From Euborellia annulipes (lineage: Eukaryota > Arthropoda > Insecta > Dermaptera > Anisolabididae), in the NCBI GenBank assembly GCA_023213315.1, contig JAKCPI010005696.1:124001-188000 (forward strand): DNA of 64,000 bases, given 5' to 3'. A model generated the notes under the pieces. That model was given only the letters and a program-made list of their open reading frames with translations. It did no database searches and was not told where the DNA came from. This document shows, one piece after another, positions 54,026 to 64,000 of this stretch; the first letter of the stretch is position 1, and each line of letters begins with the position of its first letter. Position numbers and translations under genes: made by a program.

Positions 54026-54872
54026 AGTCCAAACCGAGGTATATTGAATACTAATATCTTATTCAAATATATAGATCTCGAAAATTATTTAATTTTTGAT
54101 AATACTACTGTTAAGAAACATTTCACCCGAGGTGACTTTACCCCTATTGATCATGCCACTCAGAATTAATAAAATAAATTAGAAAAAAAATTATTGAAAA
54201 ATAATATTAAAAAAATAAAAAGTTTTCTTTGCCTCCAGATTTGTAGAAAAAAAAAAGTTAAATGAAAAAGTCTAGTAAAGTCTCCACGGTTGAAATGCTT
54301 CTTAGCAGAAGTATTATTGCAAGAGAAAAATTATATTGATATTTTAATAATATAATAGTTTTTTTTTCCTGTATGGATTTTTCATTTGTTCTTTTCATCA
54401 GTCATTGACTTTATTTTACTATCCCCTTTTCTCTAAACCTCAATAGAGGAAGGGTAGAATCAAAAGTAAATTAAATAAATAAATACTATTTTTCTCTTCC
54501 TGCAATTTGTTAACAATGACAACCCTTTTATTTTTCATCTATTTTTTTTTCCATATGACTTTTTAAAGTGTTGTTTTTGCCATCACTTATTTTGTTTTAT
54601 AAAAGGAAAGGAAACTGGTTGATTATAATACGGGTAATACACCTTACATGAAAGGAATTTGTTAAGATCTAAAATTAGAATGAGTTGATTGATATTTATT
54701 TATTTCATCATATGGTATTTACTAATCCAGGGTTCTGTATGTAGTCTGTGTGACAGCCGGCACTTGCTTGAGCTGGAGCCTCGCCCCACCAAGAGAAAGA
54801 GAAAGAGAGAAGAGAGAAGGGACCGGGAGGCCTGCGACTAGTCAGTCTGACATCTCGCGTGCTCTGGACCAG

Positions 54873-55114
54873 ATGACTCCAATGCAGAATCACGACGAAA
54901 GGCGGCCTCCGCCGCATCCATCGTCACCACCACCTCCGCCTCCACAATATCCGAAATCACCACCACCATCCATATCAAGACCATCACCACCAGTTTATCT
55001 CTCCGAAATCACCAGTCCCGAAGATCTTCTTCAGTTGATTAGTGATCTGCGAAAGTTGACTGTACGACGACCGCCGATCGTACAACCCTCTGTTGCCGCA
55101 ACCTTCTTTGCTAG
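54873..55114 (+). CDS. Proline-rich first coding exon of an unrecognised plus-strand gene (partial)
   Basis: ATG at 54873 (CCAGATGA context) opens 80 codons to a donor AG/GTAAGA at 55115. After MTPMQNHDERRPPPHPSS comes a run of Pro and Ser (SSPPPPPPQYPKSPPP) and then a less biased segment, SEITSPEDLLQLISDLRKL followed by RRPPIVQPSVAATFFAR. The upstream sequence is in the same open frame to 54726 without an ATG (DISRALDQ just before the ATG), so the exon might instead be internal. The block is much richer in GC than its surroundings. I do not recognise the protein. The rest would lie beyond a long intron, past the window end. Confidence 0.55.
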
Positions 55115-55404
55115 GTAAGACACCACCAAGCAAAAAAATAGAATTCTTATCATTGAAATTTCACATTCCCTTTCTGTTTTAGTATGAGAATCATTCAGAA
55201 GTATTTTTTTTAATTTTACTATCCTGTTCTCTGTTCTTGTTTCATTCAAATACTGTTTTGTTTTATTTTCTCTCTGTTGTTTACTTTTACACCAAAATGT
55301 CTATCCCCTTCTGTAGACCTAAATAAGTTCGTATGGACAGCGAAATCTCTTGAATACATCTGTGCCACTGTCCAATTAATTAAAAATAAAATACTAAACT
55401 TTAT

Positions 55405-55635
55405 ACAGTAGAGTCTTACTAATCCGGCCTTTGATACTTCGGCATACCTGCTAATCCGGGGTGATGAGAAGGGACATTGCCGCAAAAAAAGGGGTAATTT
55501 AAGAAAACAAAGTGTCATTACAGATTTTTATAAGAGATAAATATGTATGCATTATAGAGTATTATCTTTATGTTTCGGGTAATCCGGCATTTTGAGAATC
55601 CGCCGGTCTCTGGCTCGGTCTACCCGGAACTCCTA
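55405..55635. mobile_element. Pogo/Tigger-like element fragment
   Basis: TACAGTAGAGTCTTACTAATCCGGCC and a later inverse-like GGTAATCCGGCATTTTGAGAATCCG are typical of pogo/Tigger ends. The right end is not clean. No transposase. Confidence 0.5.
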
Positions 55636-55639
55636 TCTT

Positions 55640-56400
55640 ATCTTATACTATTAAACAAGCAATGTATGTTTATTTGTAAGCACATCAGTTCTCGAAACGG
55701 CTCTAACAATTTTTTTTTCAAATTTTAAATATATACTATTTTCGGTACGAGTATGAAATTACACTAGATCTTGTCTTTGGGAAAATTCGAGTACTAGTAC
55801 TTTACTGATGTATTATTTTAGTTTTTTCCACTTTTCTCGAAATTCCCTTTTAAGATTTCTTTTAAATTTTAAATATATACTATTTCTGACACCAATATGA
55901 AATTAGGCTCTCGTCTTTGGGATGTTTCGAGTACTTTTCTGATGTACTTTTTTAGTTTTTCCCAATTTTCTCAAAAAAAAAAACATCGAGCTCCAGCTCG
56001 GTAAACCCAGAACTTCATATTTAAACCTGATAAATTCGTTTATATTTTGCTCCTAGAAGGTAGGCATCCAACTTTAGCAACTCCAGAATACTTTGTTAAA
56101 TCTTCCTGTAAATTACGAACACGACCGGAATTAGTGCGGGGAAATACCCCCAGAGAAACGGAAGTTCTCGAAATTTTTTTTTAATTAACTAGAAAAAATC
56201 GCATTTTATAGAAAATTTCCAACATCTAAATAAGAAGTTTTATTTTAAATTAAAAATTTTTCTGGACCTATAAACTATAACTATGAAATGAGATGAAATT
56301 TAAAGTAATTGAAAAAACTAAGGCATTCAACTCGGTTTATTAATATTGAGTCATCTAGTGATGTGAAGTGGCTGTAGACTTTGAATTGGATATAGGAGAC
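55640..56400. other. Intronic stretch after the proline-rich exon
   Basis: AT-rich, with two imperfect direct repeats of about 120 bp (AAATTTTAAATATATACTATTT ... TCTTTGGGA ... GATGTA(C/T)TTTTTTAGTTTTT) at 55720-55860 and 55860-55985. Nothing coding was recognised. Confidence 0.5.
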
Positions 56401-56404
56401 TTTG

Positions 56405-56640
56405 CAGCCAAGGAATTAAATAAAAAACTTTTATTTAATTAATTAACCGTCGGCGTTTCGGTCGCCAATCACGACCTTCCACAGGACGATTAATTGTTAG
56501 AATAACTGTTAACCTTGTATTATAACAATTAATCGTCCTGAGGAAGGTCGTGATTTGTGACCGAAACGTCGACGGTTAATAATTAAATAAAAGTTTTTAT
56601 TTAATTCCTTGGCTGCTAAGTCTCCTATATCAAATTCGAA
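56405..56640. mobile_element. Inverted pair of hammerhead units
   Basis: GCAGCCAAGGAATTAAATAAA at the left is inverted at the right (TTTATTTAATTCCTTGGCTGC). Two hammerheads face away from a short centre (CAATTAATCGTCC). The minus copy (core about 56452-56484) has CTGTGGA and CGCC, so it is mutated; the plus copy is intact. Confidence 0.75.
56529..56579 (+). ncRNA. Hammerhead ribozyme, intact core
   Basis: TTAATCGTC, CTGAGGA, stem II AGGTCGTGATTTGTGACC, GAAA, CGTC, GACGGTTAA. Stem I pairs TTAA(T)CGTC with GACG(G)TTAA around one mismatch, and stem II pairs fully with one G-U. This is among the best-preserved ribozymes here. Confidence 0.8.
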
Positions 56641-57959
56641 ATAGTAATCTATTTTGATTTCAAATTAGGCCATTTCTCATAACTAAAATTTGGGTCTTCT
56701 CATAGCGCGGCTTTTATGCTTAAATCTGACCCTGATTACGTGATCAGCAGTCACTCTGGAGGAATTAAAATAAAAATTCATTAGTAAGCTTCATTTTGTT
56801 GCCTCTAAGCAAAAACAAACGATTTTTTTGCATCCTTATATTCGAAATTTTATAAAAGTGGTGAAATTTTATATTTGGAATATGTGAATTTTCATCCCAA
56901 AATTTCTTTTATATCATTTAGAGACCCTCAAGAATGATGTCATCACTTTTGGGTAGGGTAGAATTAATTTTAAAAAATTCCATTTAATCATTTGGCAAAC
57001 ATTATTTATTCTTTTGTTAATTTTATTTAGGCAAAATTGTCTAATGTGATTTAATCTTTCTTAAGAGTTAACAAGTTAGGAGGGTTTTTAGAGGAGATGA
57101 CGAACGTTAATGTCTAGAGAGAGAGCGAGAGAGACATAGACAATAAATAACTTTAACCCCCCTGATGATGACGTCATTGGATTCATTTATATAGAATAAA
57201 TCTTCCACTTTGTGATTGGCCCTATCGAAACGAAATTTCCTATAGTTGTTACTAGGGATTATTTTTTTTTGTTGTCGTTCCGGTTCAGATAAATTGAAAT
57301 ATTTCAGTTCGATTCCGGTTTTCCGGTTCTGACAAAAATAATATTTTTGATATGATATGACTATTATTTATTTAAATGTAACAAGAAATACTAGGGGATT
57401 GATATAAATGTTTTTTTTATATATATTTAGTTTTACATAGACTAAAAGGTTTTTTTTTTTGCTCTTTTACTTCATTGAGGGCATTACAAATCTACCACAA
57501 CTTTATTAATATTGAATTTTTAAATAACGTTTAATATTTTATTTAAAATTAAATTAAAATACAGAATTTTCTTGCACTCATAAACTCATGATTCTCAAAT
57601 GAAATATTATTTATTCAAGATGATTTTCGAACTTTTTTATTTTCCCAACTATAAAATTATTATCAGGTAGAACGTTTTTATTGTCTTTGAATATCGAATA
57701 GAATTTTTTTTTTTAATTAGAAAAAATTTACTAATATTAGATCCAGAGGAGTAGCCAGAAATTTTTGATGGGGGTGGTTCAAAAAGGTTTCTCTTTTGAG
57801 TTATTCTCATATAAGGCCTTCTTGTTTTTTGCATCCTTGATTGGAAAAAACCAAGTAGCGTTCTTTTAGGCATTTGAATCATTTCAAACTTCTTATAATA
57901 TCAGAGTATATTTATTAAAATGATTTTATTTATTTAATTTTTTTTTTTTGACGGTGGTG

Positions 57960-58270
57960 TTTATGTAAAATATGTAGATTAAAGGTTTCTGGATTTCTCC
58001 AATGAGCAAGCACTCACTCTCTGTCCATAGTATCAATACATATATGTAATACATGTATACACTCTATCTAATTTGGTCATTGGATTATTAAATGATAATG
58101 TCTTTTGCCAATATGACCATTGGAGGATCAATATATTGACAATAGCTTTACCCTGAGGTTGGTCCTATATGCGACCCAAACGTCGGCACTGGCACATTAA
58201 TAGATATAAATTAAAAAAAAAAAAACAAATCTACGATTGGAGAAATTTATTGGAGAAATACAGAAACATT
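57960..58270. mobile_element. Decayed hammerhead element related to 20.64-20.89 kb
   Basis: GCCAATATGACCATTGGAGG, CTGAGGTTGGTCCTATATGC and GACCCAAACGTCGGCACTGG follow the same order as at 20.8 kb. Both core boxes are altered (CTGAGGT, CAAA). AGAAATTTATTGGAGAAATA lies at the right. Confidence 0.5.
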
Positions 58271-58469
58271 TAATCTAAAATTGTTTTATTTAATTTTTTT
58301 TAAGCTAGCGCAAATTATTAATTTTTTTTTGTATTATAGAGCTTAAATAGCTAGTCATGGCTTGGGTCCCATGGGAGGGGGGGGTGCTTTGAACTCCAAA
58401 AACCCCCATGGCTACGGGGACAATAACCAAATTTTCTATGTCAAATTAGAAGTAGATACTTTAAAAAAA

Positions 58470-58632
58470 AATTCCGACATCGAATTTTTGACATGATCGC
58501 AATACTTTCCCTCTATATATTACATATAGGGGGTATATACGTTTCTCACTTCCAAGTATCGTGTTAATATATCCCTACAGACAATCGGACCACCTATATA
58601 TTACATATATAGCTAAGAGAAAGTAAAAAATT
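58470..58632 (-). repeat. Family A fragments, minus strand
   Basis: CGACATCGAATTTTTGACATG is followed by two hairpin-like pieces (CTCTATATATTACATATAG and TATTACATATATAGCTAAGAG). It looks like two left ends brought together. Confidence 0.6.
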
Positions 58633-59094
58633 TAATATATATAAATAAATAATATATTCTTTTTTAATACGCCTGTAGATAGGCAATCCCAAATATGATT
58701 TATATTTTGCTATTCGTATTTGCGGAAAGCCTAAAAATTTTTTATATTTCCATAAACAACCGGAGCGGGAGCAGAGATAGAAATATTCTTAGCAGTTATC
58801 CCCTTTACGGGGTCGGCATCTCACAATAAATAAACCTCCTACTCCTAATAAGAGTTTTGCTGCTTCAGTAGGTTGTTAGAGCAGACCAAGATGTCTGTCC
58901 CCAAGCGGCTGACAAGTGAGAAATTTTTCTTTAAAGATTTAAATTCTCTGAGTATAGTCAACTGCAATTATCTATCCCCTTTATTTAAAAACGCTTGACC
59001 AAATTATAAGAACTAGAGCAATCAAAAAGTGGAGTACCCCCCCAGACGTAGTCTACCAATCATTATAACCACCATTATTAAATTTTACAAAAAA

Positions 59095-59742
59095 AATATG
59101 ACGTGACTGGTCGCCAGCACATAAATTTCCTTTGACAATTGAAAGTTGTGTTCTGTGCTTGCCACACCAGATTTTTTTGTGTAGACATATATTTTATATT
59201 TAGAGTTCGACAGTATGGTACATTTGAATTCATGATGTAACATTTATAAATATAAGAAAATATTTATATTTTTTTACCATGGCAAACATTTCTCCTATCT
59301 TTTCTATGAAGTACAAGAGTAAAGTGTGCTTCAAAAAATTTCAAGGGTAAAATGAGAATATACATTTTAAAGAGCTTCGAAAAACTAATTGATTTTTAAA
59401 TTTTAATCAAAATCGTTGCAGCTTATTTTGAAAAAATTGAAATAGTACTTTAGTAAAGTACTATTACCTTTTGGCCGGTCTTGTTCAAAAGCCTATTTTC
59501 ACGCCTCAGGGAGGTGCCTAACTTAAATATAAAATTTCAAACTCTTAGTTCAATTCCTTTATGCTATAAATTGAATACAGACACACAGTCAGACAGACCA
59601 TGATGCGAGACCTATTTTTTGTACGCAGGGCACCTCAAAACGTGTATTTCCATTAAAATCTCAATATCGGATTTTAAACATCAATCCAATAGGCCTACTT
59701 TCTCTCTCTATATATACATATATAGATAAAAGAAAGTAATGT
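59095..59742 (-). repeat. Family A repeat, near full length, minus strand
   Basis: It runs from ATGACGTGACTGGTCGCCAG and CTTGCCACACCAGATTTTTT through TTACCATGGCAAACATTTCT, AGTACTTTAGTAAAGTACTA and ATTAAAATCTCAATATCGG to the left hairpin TACATATATAGATAAAAGAA. Length is about 645 bp. Confidence 0.85.
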
Positions 59743-60449
59743 TCTATATAACTAAATAATAAATGGATCTAGAAAAAATTAAACTTTTTTGCATACTAAA
59801 TCTTTTAAATGCTTATGAAATTTTATTTATAACTCTTTATATATATAGAGATATCATCTCGATTAAAATTTTGATTAAACTTTACCCTATAAAATTAACA
59901 TCTCTTTTAAAAATTAGCTGCAAAATCCCTTATTAAAAAAAAAAAAAATTGGAATTCCAACATCTTTAGTGTGCATATATATATATATTTTTAAATCCCT
60001 TAAGAGAATCAAATATTTAATTATTTTCTAAGAATATATTTTCCATTATTATATCATTAAAATGAGAGCGAATATAAAGACTTATAATGAAAAGGGCATT
60101 TGCCGAGTGGTTGCCTGGCAAATGGCTTCTCAGCCGAAAACGGGTGCTAGAGTGGGGGTTATGAAATTAATTAACTTCCCAAACCCTTTCTTTCTTTTTT
60201 TTTATTTTTTTTTATTCAAAGAAAATAATATAATACCCTTTCTCTTTTATAGAATCTCTTTTGGATGGTTAATTAGAATTTATAAAGACATTTTTTTTTT
60301 TTTAATAAAACCTTACCACATTGAAACTTCTTTGTGACCTATGAATATCATTTTATAATGATTATATACTGATACTCGTTGCAACTGATCCTGCTGAGCC
60401 GAACTTGGCTCCATTCTTTACATTTGTTTTTTATTAGATTATATATATA

Positions 60450-61077
60450 AAATATGATGTGATTGGTTACCATCGGTAATAGAAAGTTGTGTTCTGTGCT
60501 TGTCACACTAGATTTTTTTGTGTCGAGATATATTTAATTTCCGCTGATATATTAGAATTCAAGATGTTGAATTTATAAACATGTGAAAATATTTATATTT
60601 TGTTTCCATGGCAACCATTTCTCCTACTTTCCTATGGAATACAAGAGTAAAGTGGTCTTCAAACAATTTTGAGAGCAAAATGAGAATATACATTTTAAAG
60701 AACATCTAAAAAATAATTGTTTTTTGAATTTTAATCAAAATCATTAGAGCGAATTTTGAGAAAATCGAAAAAAACTGAAAAAGTGCATCAGTAAAGTACT
60801 AGTATTTTTTGGCCGATTTTGGTTAAAAGCTTATTTTCACGCCTCAGGGGTATGCCTAACTTAAATATAAAATTTCAACCTCCTAGCTCAATTCCTTCAT
60901 GCTTTAAATTGAACACAGAGAGACAGACAGACCATGTTGCGAAAACCACTTTTTTGGATTCAGGGGACCTCAAAACATGTATATCCATCAAAATCTTGAC
61001 ATCGAATTTTTGACATGAATCCAATACTTTCCCTCTATATATATGTATATTAACATATACATAGAGGTAAGAGAACT
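60450..61077 (-). repeat. Family A repeat, near full length, minus strand
   Basis: ATGTGATTGGTTACCATCGG, GTGTCGAGATATATTTAATT, TTTCCATGGCAACCATTTCT, AGTAAAGTACTAGTATTTTT, GACAGACAGACC and CATCGAATTTTTGACATG occur in order, ending at TAGAGGTAAGAGAACTG. It is one of the best copies for deriving a consensus. Confidence 0.85.
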
Positions 61078-62487
61078 GATTACTACGTGATTTTAATTTA
61101 AAAGAAAATTGAGTAAACTCATTAAAAGGGGCTAAAAAAATGTCCTATGTAGATTTTAATAAAATAATTGTCCATACAAAAAGCCATGAATTTTTTTTTT
61201 TATATTTATAGAGCATCTTTCAAAGGGGTGCACGAATATAATTTCGTTTCATAAATCGTTTTCAACTATGTACGGTTATTTGAACATTATTTCAAATTTT
61301 TAAAACTAAATTTGAATCATTTAAATTAAAAGACAAATAATTAGTAGCATTCGTTCAATTAATAACTTAAAAAGATCTAATAAAATTATCTTGATTGATT
61401 AAATCAACTTGATTCATTTCTTTATATTTATCTTAAAAAATAATTACAAAAAATAAATATTTAATAGTGTAGTATATCATATTTATATCATCTTATACAT
61501 GATAAACAGCCATAATTTTTTTTTATAGTATCTCCCATCTCACCCTTATCATTGTCGATCCTTTGCTTGTTCCAATTGAGATCATATATTTAACAAACCT
61601 TTAATAAACATTAATTAAACCACTCGTTTCCGATTGGGCTCGTTAAATACATATTTATTTTTCAAGCACCATTAATTTCTCTTTTTTCAATTTATATATT
61701 TATTTTTTTTATAAATTAAACTATTTGTAGCTCGATTATATATCTGTCGATGTGTTCCTTTTTTTTTTTTTGAAAGAGAAAGAGGTGGGGGAATTAAAAA
61801 GCTTCTCATTGAAGTCAAATGGGCAGCAGGGGGATTCACCAAGCAATGGTATTATATTAAATCAGGGGCCATCGATCTAATTGTAAAGATAAGTGGCTTG
61901 TGGCTTCGGCGCCATTGTCTGTTTTTAACGACCTTTTTTTTCTTTTATTTTTTTTTATTTCACTCCCACTTGCCACTTGCAGGAGTTTTAAGAATCCTCC
62001 GTTATTGTTTATCAACACTTAGATAGGCAGATTTGCTTGATTAAATATTTTAATTAAAAAAAAAAATACGATCGAAACAAAACAAGATAAGACACGTTTA
62101 TTAGGGGTGGAAATTTTTTACGAGTATTTTTTTTTTACAAGCTATAAAATTTAAAGGTTTTTTTTTTTTTTTTTTTTTTTTGGTAATTATTATATTTAAA
62201 TAATTTGTTAAAAATTGGTTGATTTGTCTTTTTAGCAAATTATTACACTAGAAAATTTTATATCTAAATTAGTATTGTGTAATAGTAAAACTTAAAAGGG
62301 AATAGAACAAGACCGAATTACCATCATACCAGATTTTTTTGGAGACTTATTTTATTTATAAAAAGCATAGGAGAGAGATGGAGGAAAAATAATTTTTTTT
62401 TTTTTAAATTTATTTAAGATCTTTTTTGGTAATCGGAGGCCATTAAGACTCGTCCCTATTTATTCCAATTGATTGGTAAAATTAATT

Positions 62488-62765
62488 TTTACTTTCTCTT
62501 ACCCTATATATGAAATATATAGAAAGAAAGTATTGGATTCATGTAAAAAATTCGATGTCGAGATTTTGATGGATGGTCCCCTGAATCCAAAAAAGTGGTT
62601 TTTGCGACATGTTCTGTCTGTGAACAAAATATCTCAGGAACTAAAAGAGCTACGAGGTTGAAATTTTATATTTAAGTTAGACACCTCTCCAAGGGGTGAA
62701 AATAAGCTTTTGAACAAAATCGGCCAAAAAGTACTAGTACTTTACTGATGAACTTTTTTAGCCCC
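62488..62765 (+). repeat. Family A repeat, left half
   Basis: TTTACTTTCTCTTACCCTAT, GAGATTTTGATGGATGGTCC, CTGTCTGTGAAC, AATAAGCTTTTGAACAAAAT and AGTACTAGTACTTTACTGAT, then an abrupt switch to an unrelated C-rich fragment. Confidence 0.8.
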
Positions 62766-62769
62766 TGAG

Positions 62770-64000
62770 CAAAATATTTTTCTTCCCTCTTCGACATTTA
62801 TCCCGCAATGCGGTTTTTGAACCTTTAAATAAATTAAATTTATATGAATATTTTGATTTTTCTATATTTTATTATATTATTGCAATTCATATACATATTA
62901 TTTATTTATTCTAATTCTAATGACGTGGCTGTATATAAGATTGTTTGTAATAGGAAGAGGTTTGCAGCCAAATGAAATATTATTTATTTAATTTAAAATA
63001 TTAATTCCTAGAAAAATATTACTAGTAAAAGTTCCTCCTCAAAACATTTTTGCGTCTATGTTACTTTTTCTTATCTCTATTTTATCATAGAGAAAGCGAT
63101 CGCGAAAAAATTGATTTTAATATTTCAACTGAATTATAGGTTTTATCGGAAAGATATAATAAATCTGACATGTTAGCATAACACATTTCAATCTAAGTGA
63201 TGTGCGCTTATTATCTTTAGCAAGATTTTACACACATAGAATATTCATTATTAAGGAAATAAACTTCTATTTCGATTCAATTGTGTCTTCCCCTGGTTGT
63301 TAGTTAGTGTGCGATGCATAGTTTGCATATATTCTACTTTATCTCTACATTTATTATCTATTTTCAAAAAGAATTTTTTTATTTTAATAAAATGATGATA
63401 TCAAAAAAAGTAACAAAATTTTCCAAAGAAAATCGTTTATGTTCATAAAGCCGTAATGTTTCACCGAGGGTTCTAGCTAGTATATCAGAAAATTGTAAAA
63501 TTTCCTGGGTACTCGGAAAAAATCCCTCTAAGCGACTCTCAAAACATTTTCCTTAAGATTATATGCAGGGATGATGATAGAGGGGTTGGTGGGTTATGAG
63601 AAAAAAAAGTGCTTTTGAAGCGAAAAAATTTAAGAAACTAAAGTGGGTACAATTACTCAGCTCATTTCCATTCTTCGTAAATGGCATTTACACTCTAGAC
63701 TGTTTTTTATTTATGTCGAAAATTTTTTTCCTCATCAGTACTTTTGAAAAGAAGGTCGATCGGACGGCACACTCTGAGATTCCCATCTGATGTTGCATGG
63801 ACCACAATGGAAACGGAGGGGGGTGAATCTCCCTTCGGCTAATCCCGACCTAAGGGTCGTGTGTCCCTTTTATGGCCCTAAACTTTTAAAAAGCTACAGC
63901 GATTTCATTCCAATTCATAATCTACCAAGGGGTTCGTCCAGCCCCTTCTCTATCACTTGAATTTTTCATATATTTACTTTCCAAATCACGATCTTTTTTT
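62770..64000. other. Right-hand flank without a recognised gene
   Basis: AT-rich. The part from about 63540 (GATGATAGAGGGGTTGGTGG to TCCAGCCCCTTCTCTATCAC) is of mixed composition and carries no repeat that I can match elsewhere in the window. It may be ordinary single-copy intron. Confidence 0.45.

Noticed and set aside
60062..60337. 91-codon plus-strand frame with a tRNA-like start (GCCGAGTGGTTGCC)
   Set aside because: The sequence GCCGAGTGGTTGCCTGGCAAATG resembles a tRNA-Leu/Ser start but no matching acceptor or B box was found, and the frame runs into a T-rich tract.

Overview
The window looks like an AT-rich, repeat-laden animal genome, most likely an arthropod. A copepod or other crustacean would fit, but that is an inference. 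The evidence is two spliced housekeeping-type genes with GT-AG introns, plus many tRNA-headed SINEs, small Tc1/mariner-, pogo- and hAT-like elements, Helitrons and hammerhead-bearing retroelement remnants. There is no prokaryotic gene organisation, and no rRNA or CRISPR was seen. Most open frames in the window are chance frames inside introns and repeats.

Region 1 (about 1.5-17 kb) holds two genes arranged head to head. On the minus strand, 1511-7025 is a 12-exon RUNDC1 orthologue encoding 573 aa; every exon junction keeps the frame. On the plus strand, 7597-16842 is a 7-exon U2AF1 (U2AF35/38) orthologue encoding 248 aa. About 570 bp between the two start codons must hold both promoters. The introns are full of small transposons.

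Region 2 (about 17-29 kb) is mostly layered transposons. A foldback element lies inside a Helitron, which lies between two inverted decayed hammerhead units. A second Helitron sits inside a pogo-like element, and an 8-bp-TSD hAT element lies at 26.6 kb. One exon-like block at 24.46 kb has good splice signals but a broken reading frame.

Region 3 (about 29-64 kb) contains scattered plus-strand exon-like pieces without a clear long coding frame (29.5-33.2 kb), a candidate promoter with a CCAAT box, a TATA box and a short upstream ORF (39.5-39.8 kb), and one proline-rich coding exon (about 54.87-55.11 kb). They may be the 5' part of one or more plus-strand genes with long introns whose bodies lie beyond the window. 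Between them are many copies of an unclassified interspersed repeat of about 0.6 kb (called family A here) with a hairpin at each end. There are also SINEs, hAT elements and hammerhead elements.

The most notable signal is a set of at least fifteen hammerhead-ribozyme-like motifs (CUGANGA, stem II, GAAA, CGUC), several with intact core and paired stem I. They belong to several small repeat families, often arranged as inverted pairs, and resemble the ribozymes known from Penelope-like retroelements.
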